Origin: Paenibacillus sp. L3-i20 | Lineage (GTDB): Bacteria; Bacillota; Bacilli; Paenibacillales; Paenibacillaceae | Reading direction: 5' to 3' | Assembly: GCF_022180385.2 (NCBI RefSeq) | Contig: NZ_BQME02000001.1 | Location: 2,469,636-2,533,635 of the forward strand | Length of the DNA: 64,000 nt | Shown: positions 30,401 to 38,185 of the stretch, one piece after another | How the letters are laid out: each line of letters opens with the position of its first letter | Position numbering within the stretch: position 1 is the stretch's first letter | Program-made: the position numbers and the translations under genes | The notes under the pieces: generated by a model | The model's input: the letters and a program-made list of their open reading frames with translations, nothing else | Told to the model about the DNA's origin: nothing | Databases searched by the model: none

Positions 30401-30558
30401 AGGTGGAAGCAATTTTTGCACCTGGTACGCCAGATCAAGGTGTTGGTTTCCGTAATATTATGAGACGATTGCTACACCTGACAGGCAAACCGCCTAGTAT
30501 TGAGAGTGTACCTGGCGAAGGGACTAAAGTAACGATTTGGCTGCCGCCCCTCCAATAA
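27496..30558 (+). CDS. 7TMR-DISM hybrid sensor kinase with REC and LytS-like kinase module
   Basis: About 1020 residues. Order: N-terminal membrane segment; extracellular 7TMR-DISM sensor (about 45-190); seven membrane helices (about 205-425); HisKA with ITSHELNTPLHG (His447); an ATPase region of about 550-655; receiver domain with Asp743 (IIVDVMLPEG); then a LytS-type kinase, QIKPHFLYNALGT (His834), N-box VENAIRHG and DDGIGM. The first ATPase region is degenerate: NVIHHILRH at the N-box and no recognisable G1 D-x-G-x-G. ATP binding is therefore likely only at the C-terminus. The start may be GTG 27496 or TTG 27505, the latter better placed after GAGGTGA. It pairs with the SARP-type regulator downstream. 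Confidence 0.88.
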   Translation: MHLLKIWRDKYVIGMIAMTLLWGLFIWLEMQDQREAPNIERGVLDLNGWDWEGNGIFPLDGEWMFYPDALLTREETQELKPTESFITVPGNWDGWKKTDGSEMKGQGYGTYRLIIQNAPKDRTLAIAKQYVRFSDKIYVDGLLLGQSGTPGFSRDNYEPRNVPYTAFFRAAGDEIEVILQVANFDFLSGGVFNSIELGTGNEIATRNHFRSALELMGVGILILFMLLFLFLYFGFDRNPLLLLFGAFSICYALGIITNGERLFLQLFPDIPFELAFKVKYISVYMIPGLMFFIAMKLIENSWIKRWLFISVVIMSLYGAAIAIFPFRVYSLLQGPLYLYTIIINMLLVAVLGVHYVKRRFGQLNVQQFQLLLAGVWLQVLTCVVTLLNTANYIPLVLTNISGLLLLISIGLLLISQYIGTYDSMRRLTHQLQMADQMKDEFLLITSHELNTPLHGVINVSQSLLSVPLKKMNERELKDKLQLIRNTAYRMSNMVKDIIDASHIKDGRLEVRASTVDLATCVTVVMEVFGFLAKGKNVQLHQRIASDARYVSADENRLLQVMYNVIHHILRHRHDTIVWIESSTDRGNVRIDIELKNTLASHFSPHEAEEESREGFARSMSIARELIERMGGAFSVNESSGAVTFWLASERRAHSSPLDVSIVDTYDEVATNSEYYEIEKNIYSSTGIENSLGTIVVASADPIDVEHLYSMLTLEGFSVHCVGTDEEAYNRITGAKRPDLIIVDVMLPEGNGYELCRKLRRHFNHAELPILLISARSTPADIEAGIVSGASDFITRPFDAGEVRVRIHTLFAMNRLVKEAALNEMAFLRSQIKPHFLYNALGTIMSLCYTNGERAGELLGSLSRYLRIIFHLDNTEETVPLGKEMELIQAYVDIERERFGTRLRVELDVDEQLYNYRVMPLTIEPLVENAIRHGVSKKVEGGTVRLTIARHLDLIEVVVEDDGIGMTVQQVEAIFAPGTPDQGVGFRNIMRRLLHLTGKPPSIESVPGEGTKVTIWLPPLQ

Positions 30559-30645
30559 TCAGGATGGATTTATATGTAAAACCTTGTTTCAGATTATGTT
30601 AAGTACCGTCTGTTAAACTAGGATGCATCGGAAGGGGGGCGCGAT

Positions 30646-31791
30646 ATGATTTCAGCATTTTTAGTTGATGACGAAGAACATGCGTTAAACCTATTGGAGA
30701 TGTTTCTACACAAAACGGGTGAAATTCAGACAACAGGCAGATTCAACAATGGGTATGATGCACTTCAAGCAATTGAAACGACTAAACCAGAAGTTTGGTT
30801 TCTTGATATTGAGATGCCCGGAATGAATGGCATGGATCTTGCAGAAAGAATCCGCAGCTATGATCCAGAGGCAGCGATTGTTTATGTAACTGCGTACGAT
30901 CAGTATGCGATTAAAGCATTTGAGCTAGCTGCAATGGATTATCTTTTAAAACCAATTGAGCCAATTCGATTAAATGGGACGATAGCTCGGTTGAAAAAAG
31001 GTATTGAAGGAAAAAGTGTAGAGGTTGTCTCTGACATAAAAGATGAAATCACTAATTCACTTAGCATTCGCTTATTAGGTGCATTCTATGCTTCGACAGA
31101 TAGTGGCGGCGTTTATAAATGGCGTACTGCAAAAGAAAAAGAGTTGCTTATTTATCTTGCCTTGCAAAATGGAAACCCAGTCCACCGAGATCGTATTATT
31201 GAAGATTTGTGGCCAGATGATCCTTATCTGAAGGCCAAGGTTTATTTGCATACATGTATTAGCTTAATTCGTAAACATCTGAAGCAACTGGGACTCGATG
31301 GTGTTGTCGTGTATGAGAAGGAAAGATATGTGCTTGAAGCAAGTCGAATAGAAGTGGATGTACTTTGCTTCAAAAAAAGAGTTGCAAAGCAGATGAGTGG
31401 CACTGCAATGCAAATTGATGATGCAGTTGAAATGATGAAGCTATATAAAGGTAACTTACTGCAAGATGAGGATTACCCATGGGTTTCCCAAGAAAGTGAG
31501 CATCTTATAGGCACGGCTTCAGAATGGTTTCTTAAGATTGCTGAAACCTATCTGAGTCAACAGAAATACAGACAGGCGATTGAATCGGCAGACCGGGTGA
31601 TCTATTTGTCCCCATGTGATGAGTCAGCGTATTGTATTCTCATGAATGCCTATAAGCAACTTGGACATACTGAATATGTACTACGCACATATCGGCAATT
31701 AATAGATCGACTTGGAGAGCTCCACATTAAACCATCCTCAACTACACAGCTCATTTTTGAAGGATTAATTTCGCCCGAATACGGGCGTTAA
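30646..31791 (+). CDS. response regulator with SARP-like DNA-binding and BTAD domains
   Basis: 381 residues; ATG after GGAAGGGGGG. Receiver domain 1-120 (FLVDDEE, phosphoacceptor Asp54 in FLDIEMPG, YVTAYDQYA, DYLLKPIEP). A winged-helix Trans_reg_C-like region about 140-235 follows (LLIYLALQNGNPVHRDRIIEDLWP), then a bacterial transcriptional activation domain of TPR type to the end. This architecture regularly partners with 7TMR-DISM/LytS hybrid kinases in Bacilli. The gene sits 87 bases after the kinase. Regulation of the adjacent biosynthetic operon is possible, but only proximity supports it. Confidence 0.88.
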   Translation: MISAFLVDDEEHALNLLEMFLHKTGEIQTTGRFNNGYDALQAIETTKPEVWFLDIEMPGMNGMDLAERIRSYDPEAAIVYVTAYDQYAIKAFELAAMDYLLKPIEPIRLNGTIARLKKGIEGKSVEVVSDIKDEITNSLSIRLLGAFYASTDSGGVYKWRTAKEKELLIYLALQNGNPVHRDRIIEDLWPDDPYLKAKVYLHTCISLIRKHLKQLGLDGVVVYEKERYVLEASRIEVDVLCFKKRVAKQMSGTAMQIDDAVEMMKLYKGNLLQDEDYPWVSQESEHLIGTASEWFLKIAETYLSQQKYRQAIESADRVIYLSPCDESAYCILMNAYKQLGHTEYVLRTYRQLIDRLGELHIKPSSTTQLIFEGLISPEYGR

Positions 31792-31844
31792 TTATAGCCT
31801 TTCAAAAAAAGTTTTGGTAATTAACGGAGTTTTGGTGTTTGAAA

Positions 31845-31873
31845 TTGCGATTGTCCCGATAATGTGTTATAGT
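31845..31873 (+). promoter_or_regulatory. sigma-A type promoter of cspA
   Basis: TTGCGA (31845-31850), a 17-bp spacer and TATAGT (31868-31873) give a near-consensus promoter. The implied start near 31880 leaves an mRNA leader of about 108 nt before the cold-shock gene, as is usual for cspA-type genes with thermosensing leaders. Confidence 0.65.
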
Positions 31874-31988
31874 TAGTAAATCGTATATGAGACTTTAGGT
31901 CGCATATTGGAAATGGTTGCGATGCTGCCTTTTCGATGTGTGACTTTTTTAATGTCCATGTAACATTCAGTATTAGGGGGAAATAACA

Positions 31989-32189
31989 ATGCAACAAGGT
32001 ACAGTTAAATGGTTTAACGCAGAAAAAGGATTCGGATTTATCGAGGTAGAGGGCGGCGACGATGTATTCGTACATTTCAGCGCAATCCAAGGCGACGGTT
32101 TCAAATCCCTTGACGAAGGTCAACGCGTAGAATTCAACGTAGTTCAAGGTCAACGTGGCCAACAAGCAGAAAACGTTGTAAAACTGTAG
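31989..32189 (+). CDS. cspA: CspA-family cold-shock RNA chaperone
   Basis: 66 residues, the family length. It has RNP1 KGFGFIEV and RNP2 VFVHFSAI, the single-stranded nucleic-acid-binding motifs of the OB-fold cold-shock domain. [11 protein letters not shown] at the N-terminus is canonical. ATG follows AGGGGGAAATAAC. It has its own promoter, long leader and terminator, so it is monocistronic, with a second cold-related gene (ydjO-like) next door. Confidence 0.97.
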   Translation: MQQGTVKWFNAEKGFGFIEVEGGDDVFVHFSAIQGDGFKSLDEGQRVEFNVVQGQRGQQAENVVKL

Positions 32190-32203
32190 TATTTGAATCA
32201 ACC

Positions 32204-32236
32204 GCTACCCTGCCTCAGCGTAGGGTAGCTTTTTTT
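32204..32236 (+). terminator. intrinsic terminator of cspA
   Basis: GCTACCCT (32204-32211) pairs with AGGGTAGC (32222-32229), followed by seven T. Confidence 0.9.
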
Positions 32237-32264
32237 CTAGGGAAAAAGAAGGAGGGACATGTCA

Positions 32265-32513
32265 ATGTATTACTCCCGTAAGAGACCAATGGCAGAACTG
32301 CCCAATGAAATGACATCCATTTGGTCATGTACAAAGGCAGACTGCAACGGATGGGTAAGAGAAAACTATTCATTCGAAGACGTTCCGACTTGTTCCCAAT
32401 GTCTGTCTCCAATGGTCCGCACGATGAAAAGTCTTCCGATTTTAATGGGATCTAATTATGGGTCAAAGGCTGAGGTTAAGAAACAAGAAACAAAGGATCT
32501 GAGCCCATCTTAG
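32265..32513 (+). CDS. ydjO: YdjO-like cold-inducible zinc-ribbon protein
   Basis: 82 residues from ATG 32265. The ATG at 32259 is only 2 bases from the GGAGGG site at 32251-32256, whereas 32265 has 8-base spacing and gives the MYYSRKR beginning expected for YdjO. Two Cys pairs (WSCTKADCNGW and PTCSQCLSPM) suggest a small zinc ribbon. The family is called cold-inducible in Bacillus, but its biochemical role is unknown. Its place right after cspA fits a cold-response pair. Confidence 0.8.
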   Translation: MYYSRKRPMAELPNEMTSIWSCTKADCNGWVRENYSFEDVPTCSQCLSPMVRTMKSLPILMGSNYGSKAEVKKQETKDLSPS

Positions 32514-32543
32514 TAGATGTGAGCTTACACAACTAAGATTCTG

Positions 32544-32578
32544 AAATCCACAATCGAGTGCGGGTGTGGATTTTTTTT
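32544..32578 (+). terminator. intrinsic terminator of ydjO-like gene
   Basis: AAATCCACA (32544-32552) pairs with TGTGGATTT (32565-32573) and continues into a run of eight T. Confidence 0.88.
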
Positions 32579-32633
32579 GCGCTTATACTAATCACATTAG
32601 TTTATTAGTGCGAATATGATGTACTCGCATAAG

Positions 32634-32678
32634 AAGGGGCTGCCCTAAGTAGAATTTTCTGCTTAAGGCAGCCCCTTG
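32634..32678 (-). terminator. hairpin after the first DUF418 gene
   Basis: AAGGGGCTGCC (32634-32644) pairs with GGCAGCCCCTT (32668-32678), with a secondary TAAGTAGA/TCTGCTTA stem inside. It lies 27 bases beyond the stop of the - strand gene. It is the counterpart of the hairpin at 34108-34145, with which it shares the core AAGTAGAATTTTCT. Confidence 0.7.
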
Positions 32679-32704
32679 CATGGTTATAGATGTTAAACGT
32701 TGTA

Positions 32705-33946
32705 TTACGATTTTAAATCAGTGGGCTGAGTCACTTTGTTCCTTGGATTTCCACCCCATGACCAATACGTCCACACACGAAGCAGCCACTCGACAGGACC
32801 AATCTTAAATCTTTTTAAGTACCAAACGCTGCCGAATACTTGAGCCGAATAAACAAGTAATGAAACACCGATACCGGCTGCTATGCCAATTTTTCCGTAT
32901 AGCCCTAATCCGTAGCCATAGAAAATAGTTGTGCATATGATTGATTGCATTAAATAGTTAGTTAGTGAAAGCTTGCCAACGGCGGCGAATCGTGATGTCA
33001 TTGCAGAGGTTTTGATATGGGATAATAGCCAGGCAGCACTGAGCAAGTAGCCAAGGGCGAGAATACATCCAGCACTTACTAAATAGCCTAGAGTGAAAAG
33101 GGACATACCAGTATCTTCCCCGCCACCGCTTTTAAATAAATCAGGCCAAACAAAGTATAACGACTTACCGGCATAGCCTAGAAGAAGAAAGATAATTGCT
33201 TTTTTAAAATAACTAGTTCTCTTCGTTTCAGGCTTCAAGAACCAGTTTTTCTTCGCTGCATATATTCCGAATAGAAACATGGGCAATGACAGTAGTGCTG
33301 TAAGTACTAACGTTAGTGCCATCTTCATGCTGCCATCGTCTTCTGATTCAGATGAGCCAGTGCGCTCTTCCATTATTTCTAAGTATGTACCCTCAGAGTA
33401 TATAGGAATAGAATCTTTAATGGAGCGCTCAGTCTTAGCAGGATCCCCAGTCGATGTACCCGTTTCAAATCCACTACCTGCAAGTCCGATTAGTCCAGTT
33501 AATGAGATCAGTACAACGCCCCAGATTAGTACGGTCTTGGCTTTGCGTTTCAAAAATAACAATAGGAAGAAACCCATTAACCCATAAAATAAAAGAATAT
33601 CACCTTCCCACACAAAGATGGAATGAAGTAGGCCAAGTGCCAGCAACATCACAAACCGACGAGCAAGGACCCGCTTAGGTTTCAGTTCTTTGACTTCAAG
33701 ACCTTCCATCATCTTGAATAAACCATAGCCGAAAAGAAACGTAAAGATTGGCATAAAGCTGCCTTCAACGGCAATCTTCATAAAAATGTGCATCCCATGA
33801 TCGAATGAGGATGCGTTAAATAGATCAATCTTGTCTTTCCCCAACAGCCCATATTGAAAAATGAGCATGTTTGATAACAAAATACCGAGTAAACTAAAAC
33901 CACGTATTGCGTCTACAAGTGTTTGTCTGCTTGTATTTACTGTCAT
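32705..33946 (-). CDS. DUF418 (YeiB-like) polytopic membrane protein
   Basis: 413 residues. It begins with the family signature RQTLVDAIRGFSLLGILLSNMLIFQYG and ends with a DUF418 domain (LTNYLMQSIICTTIFYGYGLGLYGKIG, then FKIGPVEWLLRVWTYWSWG). About ten membrane segments are visible, with a hydrophilic Ser/Asp/Glu loop near residues 165-205. ATG follows TGAGGTGAGATAAA. The YeiB family has no established enzymatic role that I can name with confidence; some relatives are acyltransferase-like. It is a tandem paralogue of the next - strand gene. Confidence 0.85.
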   Translation of the reverse strand: MTVNTSRQTLVDAIRGFSLLGILLSNMLIFQYGLLGKDKIDLFNASSFDHGMHIFMKIAVEGSFMPIFTFLFGYGLFKMMEGLEVKELKPKRVLARRFVMLLALGLLHSIFVWEGDILLFYGLMGFFLLLFLKRKAKTVLIWGVVLISLTGLIGLAGSGFETGTSTGDPAKTERSIKDSIPIYSEGTYLEIMEERTGSSESEDDGSMKMALTLVLTALLSLPMFLFGIYAAKKNWFLKPETKRTSYFKKAIIFLLLGYAGKSLYFVWPDLFKSGGGEDTGMSLFTLGYLVSAGCILALGYLLSAAWLLSHIKTSAMTSRFAAVGKLSLTNYLMQSIICTTIFYGYGLGLYGKIGIAAGIGVSLLVYSAQVFGSVWYLKRFKIGPVEWLLRVWTYWSWGGNPRNKVTQPTDLKS

Positions 33947-34107
33947 TTTATCTCACCTCAGCAATTAGTTTACATCTCGTAGTTTACCATTATGTTATGA
34001 ACAGCTTAAATTTACCTAAATTTGGTGAATTTATTTAAACAGAAATTAAGGTTTGTTATAAGACTCTGAGATCTTCAATCGCGTCCGGGTATGAACGTAT
34101 AAGAAAA

Positions 34108-34145
34108 AGCTGCTCTTAAGTAGAATTTTCTACTTAGGAGCAGCT
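34108..34145 (-). terminator. intrinsic terminator of the second DUF418 gene
   Basis: AGCTGCTC-TTAAGTAGA pairs with TCTACTTA-GGAGCAGCT around an ATTT loop. On the - strand it runs into TTTTTCTT, so it is a good intrinsic terminator for the gene ending at 34178. Confidence 0.88.
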
Positions 34146-34177
34146 CTTCACAGGTATACGAATATCAAGTTTTTTAT

Positions 34178-35392
34178 CTATACGTTTAGTTCATTTGCCT
34201 GAGTGGTCTTAGCCACTTTGTTCCGCGGTTTCCCGCCCCATGACCAATACGTCCATACACGAAGCAGCCACTCAACAGGTCCAATCTTGAATCGTTTCGT
34301 GTACCAAACACTGCAGAAAATCTGGAGCGTGTATACAAGTATTGCAACACCTATGCCGCCTAATATACCAACTTTACCGAATAAACCTAGGCCGTAGCCG
34401 TAAAAAATAGTTGTGCATATAACCGATTGCATTAAATAGTTCGTAAGCGATAGCTTGCCGACAGCTGCAAATCGCTCTGTCATTGCAGAAGCTTTCACAT
34501 GAGAGAGCCACCATGCAGCTCCCATCAAATATCCAAGTGCAAGAATCGTCCCACCAGCAGTTTCACCAACACCGCTAACAATAAAATCAGGCCAGATATA
34601 CTTTAATGATTTCAATATTAGTCCTAATACGATGAAGATGAAAGCCAGTTTTATATAAAATGCTCTCTTCGTTTCAGGGTTCTGGAACCAGTTCTTCTTA
34701 GCGGCATATATACCAAATAGAAACATTGGTGCCGTCATTAACGGAGCAAGCAACAATACAAACAACATCAGAAAATCGTCATCATCATCTATTGGAGAAG
34801 GGCCAGCACGATGATCATAAATTTCTTTATATGTGCCTGATGTATACACGGGTATAGAATCTTTAACGAACTGCTCGGTTTTAGCAGGATCGCCCATTAT
34901 AGCTTTTTCATCACTTTTACTGCCCCCGAGGCCCATTAACCCGAATATGGAAAGTAGTACAATACCCCATATTAGTACCGTCTTCGCTTTACGTCTTAAG
35001 AACAGTAACAGGAAAAATCCCATTAATCCATAAAATAAAAGAATGTCGCCTTCCCACACGAAGGTAGAATGGAGAAGACCAAGCCCAAACAGTAAAATGA
35101 AGCGGCGAATGAGTACTCTGCGGGGTTTTAATCCCTTTGTCTCTAATCCTTCCATCATTTTACATAACCCAAAGCCGAACAAAAAAGTGAATATAGGCAT
35201 AAAACTGCCTTCAATCAAAATTTTCACAACAGAGAGCATCCCCTTATCAAAGGAAGATACGTTAAATACATCAAGTTCATCTTTTCCCCACATGCCATAT
35301 TGAAAAATGAGCATATTGGCTAATAATATTCCAAATAAGCTAAAGCCACGTATTGCATCTACGATTCCTTGTCTGTTCGTATTTGCTGTCAT
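34178..35392 (-). CDS. DUF418 (YeiB-like) polytopic membrane protein, tandem paralogue
   Basis: 404 residues, highly similar along its length to the 413-residue neighbour: same N-terminus (DAIRGFSLFGILLANMLIFQYG), same C-terminus (FKIGPVEWLLRVWTYWSWGGKPRNKV), differing mainly in the hydrophilic loop near residue 200, which carries an Asp run (DDDDDF). ATG follows TGAGGTGAGAGATA. Each copy has its own terminator, so they can be expressed separately. Function is unknown beyond an integral membrane location. Confidence 0.85.
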   Translation of the reverse strand: MTANTNRQGIVDAIRGFSLFGILLANMLIFQYGMWGKDELDVFNVSSFDKGMLSVVKILIEGSFMPIFTFLFGFGLCKMMEGLETKGLKPRRVLIRRFILLFGLGLLHSTFVWEGDILLFYGLMGFFLLLFLRRKAKTVLIWGIVLLSIFGLMGLGGSKSDEKAIMGDPAKTEQFVKDSIPVYTSGTYKEIYDHRAGPSPIDDDDDFLMLFVLLLAPLMTAPMFLFGIYAAKKNWFQNPETKRAFYIKLAFIFIVLGLILKSLKYIWPDFIVSGVGETAGGTILALGYLMGAAWWLSHVKASAMTERFAAVGKLSLTNYLMQSVICTTIFYGYGLGLFGKVGILGGIGVAILVYTLQIFCSVWYTKRFKIGPVEWLLRVWTYWSWGGKPRNKVAKTTQANELNV

Positions 35393-35533
35393 TATCTCTC
35401 ACCTCAGTTATTATTGTACGATGTGAATTTTACCATTACGTTATGAGAACCTTATTTCTAGTTAAATTCGAGGGAAGGAGTTAAACGGGAATTAAGGTTT
35501 ATATAGTAGACTTTAAGGTGGAGGGGATTCGAA

Positions 35534-36253
35534 TTGGATTACTCAAATGCCAGAATTATGATGATTGATGATGAACGATCCATTACAAAAATGATAGAAA
35601 TGGTGCTGCGCAAGGAGGGCTTCCGCAACTTGTATTCAGCAGGCACAGCAGCAGAAGCGCTTCGTCTTATCGAAAAGCATGGTGCAGATATCATATTACT
35701 CGATGTTATGCTGCCAGACCAGACGGGGTTTGAACTTTGTCCGAAAATAAGAGCCATCTCTAACGCACATATTATTTATTTAACAGCTCGCACCTCAGAT
35801 CTCGATGTGTTGACTGGCTTTGCTACAGGTGGCGACGACTATGTAACGAAGCCGTTTAATCCGCTGGAGATTGCGGCGAGAGTGAAGGCTAGGCTGCGCA
35901 GAGGGAATCTGCCTGCTCAAGCTGCCTTTGAGGAGAGACGTCAACGTTACGACTTCGGAAGATTTGTGCTGGATGATGCGGCTGGAGAGCTGACTGTATG
36001 CGGCACTCCTGTAGCTTGTCCTGCGATGGTGTATCAACTGCTTCATTTCCTGTGCAAAAATCCTAACCTCGTTTTTTCTAAATCGCAACTATATGAAGCG
36101 GTATGGGGGATGGAAGGTGACGGTGACGATAATACGGTTATGGTTCACATACGCAAAATACGAGAGAAGATTGAAGCGAATGCAAGCGATCCACAGTTAT
36201 TGTTAACGATCCGTGGACTTGGCTATAAGCTGGTGAAGGAGAAATCGTTATGA
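35534..36253 (+). CDS. OmpR/PhoB-type response regulator
   Basis: 239 residues. TTG start at 35534 after GTGGAGGGG. Receiver domain 1-120: acidic pocket DDE near residues 13-15, phosphoacceptor Asp57 (LLDVMLPDQTG), YLTART and Lys of YVTKPFNP. The C-terminal winged helix ends in TVMVHIRKIREKIE...LLTIRGLGYKLV, the recognition region of OmpR-type regulators. The stop overlaps the next start by 4 bases, pairing it with the kinase. Target genes are unknown. Confidence 0.93.
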   Translation: MDYSNARIMMIDDERSITKMIEMVLRKEGFRNLYSAGTAAEALRLIEKHGADIILLDVMLPDQTGFELCPKIRAISNAHIIYLTARTSDLDVLTGFATGGDDYVTKPFNPLEIAARVKARLRRGNLPAQAAFEERRQRYDFGRFVLDDAAGELTVCGTPVACPAMVYQLLHFLCKNPNLVFSKSQLYEAVWGMEGDGDDNTVMVHIRKIREKIEANASDPQLLLTIRGLGYKLVKEKSL

Positions 36254-38013
36254 GAAGTGTCAGAAGAAGGTTGGCACTTCACTTCACCTATCAGACATTT
36301 TTATTGTTTTTATTTTCAATCATTTTGACAATCGCTATTATATTGCTTGTTATGCAGCTTGTAGTGAACAGGGATTTGAAAAAAAGCTTTCCGATGGGTG
36401 CAATAGAAACAATTATTTTGGAAACAGTGGTGGATGATGAAAAAGCAGATGTCCCGAAGCGATGGATTAAGCAATTAAAAGAGCAGCACTATTGGTTGCA
36501 GGTTGTGAACTATAAAGGTAAAGTCATCTTTTCTTCAAATACGCCTGATGACCTCCCCTCAGCATATGGACCTGGTGAGCTGTTAAGTATTCAGGATACG
36601 AGGAGATTTCGTTCATATGATGTGATGATGCAGCTTGATGACTCGTTGGAAAGATCTGCACTCTTTATGATGGGTTATGAAGATAAAGGGTTTAATGAAG
36701 TGAAATCACTTTTTAATACGTATTCGAGCGAAGGGTTATTTCGTGCAAAGGACGTAGAAAAGTTAAATGAAGTTCTACGTCAATCCAAAAAAACGATGCA
36801 AGTGATGAATAAAGAGGGGCAAATTATTCAAACAGCAGGATTAAAGCTCGTAAAGGATCATTACAAGCCTCTAGAGTTAATTCATATGGAAGCGATGCAG
36901 GGCAGCTATCCGACAGATGTATCCATTTATTCGGATGACCAATCCGGGTATTTCTGGATATTGCACGAAGAGAGGAAAGGCGGCTATGTGCAAGCGCCAT
37001 TTATGAAAGAAGTGATATGGTTTGTTGGTATAATCGGAATAATTATACTTGTATTTACATTGCTATTGTCCATTTATCACGGTTATCGATATGGCAGACC
37101 GCTTATTTTATTTATTGATTGGTTTGGCCGTCTAGGAAAAGGACAATATGAGGATACCTTGTCAGATAAAGAACGTAAGCGATTGTATCGTAAAAATGGG
37201 AAATTACGCAGTCGGTATAAGTTATATCGGGAAATGATCGAAGGTTTCTACGATATGACGACGAAGCTAAACGCTATAGAGCAGGATCGTATTCGCTTGG
37301 ACAAGACGAGAGAGGAATGGATGACCGGCATTTCTCATGATTTGAGAACACCGCTTAGTTCTATTCAAGGCTATGGTCATTTGCTCGAAAGTGGGCAATT
37401 TGAATGGACAGACGAGGAACTTAAAGATATGGGCAGTACGATACGGGAGAAAAGCGATTATTTAATTGATTTGATTCAAGACTTTTCTCTTGCATTCCAA
37501 TTGAAAAATAAACAACTGCCATTTGTGGTACAAAAGATAGAGCTTGGCGAGTTCGTAAGACGTATCGTTTTGACATTTGTGAATGACAAGACGATGGGAC
37601 AAATTAATTTTTTATATGAAGGCAGTACGGGTCCAATATATGTTGAGGCGAATGACAAGTGGTTTACAAGAATGCTCAACAATATCATTGTTAATGCAGT
37701 TAAACATAATCCTGCGGGTACGACAGTGACGATTATGACGAAGAAAGAGCAAGAAAGGGCAATTCTTATTGTATGCGATGACGGGGTAGGGATGGACCAA
37801 GAGACGTTGTCGAATCTATTTGAACGTTATTATCGTGGTACGAATACGGACGAAAGTAGCGATGGAGTTGGGTTAGGAATGAGTATTGCCAAATCTATTG
37901 CACTTGCACATCAAGGTCGCATTGAGGCAGAATCAATCATAGGTAGCGGCTCTATAGTAACATTAAGTTTTCCTATTTTCGATCAGCGAAATACGTTGAA
38001 TCAATCATCATAG
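36250..38013 (+). CDS. membrane sensor histidine kinase
   Basis: 587 residues. TM1 is at about 17-40, an extracellular sensor at about 41-255, TM2 at about 257-278, then HisKA with ISHDLRTPLSSIQGYGHLL (His363), N-box NNIIVNAVKHN, G1 DDGVGMD and G2 GVGLGMSIAK. All kinase boxes look intact. ATG overlaps the regulator's stop. The large extracellular domain shows no motif that I recognise, so the signal cannot be named. Confidence 0.92.
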   Translation: MRSVRRRLALHFTYQTFLLFLFSIILTIAIILLVMQLVVNRDLKKSFPMGAIETIILETVVDDEKADVPKRWIKQLKEQHYWLQVVNYKGKVIFSSNTPDDLPSAYGPGELLSIQDTRRFRSYDVMMQLDDSLERSALFMMGYEDKGFNEVKSLFNTYSSEGLFRAKDVEKLNEVLRQSKKTMQVMNKEGQIIQTAGLKLVKDHYKPLELIHMEAMQGSYPTDVSIYSDDQSGYFWILHEERKGGYVQAPFMKEVIWFVGIIGIIILVFTLLLSIYHGYRYGRPLILFIDWFGRLGKGQYEDTLSDKERKRLYRKNGKLRSRYKLYREMIEGFYDMTTKLNAIEQDRIRLDKTREEWMTGISHDLRTPLSSIQGYGHLLESGQFEWTDEELKDMGSTIREKSDYLIDLIQDFSLAFQLKNKQLPFVVQKIELGEFVRRIVLTFVNDKTMGQINFLYEGSTGPIYVEANDKWFTRMLNNIIVNAVKHNPAGTTVTIMTKKEQERAILIVCDDGVGMDQETLSNLFERYYRGTNTDESSDGVGLGMSIAKSIALAHQGRIEAESIIGSGSIVTLSFPIFDQRNTLNQSS

Positions 38014-38016
38014 CAA

Positions 38017-38050
38017 GGAAGGGGACGCTCGCTTGAGCGTTCCTTTTTTT
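38017..38050 (+). terminator. intrinsic terminator of the two-component operon
   Basis: GGGACGCTC (38022-38030) pairs with GAGCGTTCC (38035-38043) with one G-U pair, followed by TTTTTTT. Confidence 0.88.
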
Positions 38051-38102
38051 GTATGGGTTAATAAAATATGTTGCTATGGGTGCTGGCTTAATATTGGCTG
38101 AG

Positions 38103-38148
38103 TTGACAGATGGTTGAATCGAGTCTATTATTATACCTATAGGGGTAT
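38103..38148 (+). promoter_or_regulatory. sigma-A promoter with CstR-type operator
   Basis: TTGACA (38103-38108), 17-bp spacer, TATTAT (38126-38131), immediately followed by ATACCTATAGGGGTAT (38133-38148), which would cover the transcription start. The operator resembles CsoR/CstR-family sites (A/T flanks around C and G tracts) and recurs upstream of other genes of this sulfur regulon, so repression by the CstR encoded at 41108 is inferred. Confidence 0.75.
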
Positions 38149-38185
38149 TGGTATATAAACGAGATGAGGTGAGATTCACATAAGT

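Noticed and set aside
31880..31988. A known riboswitch class in the cspA leader
   Set aside because: The leader is long, but no recognised aptamer core was seen; a cold-shock RNA thermosensor remains the simpler idea.
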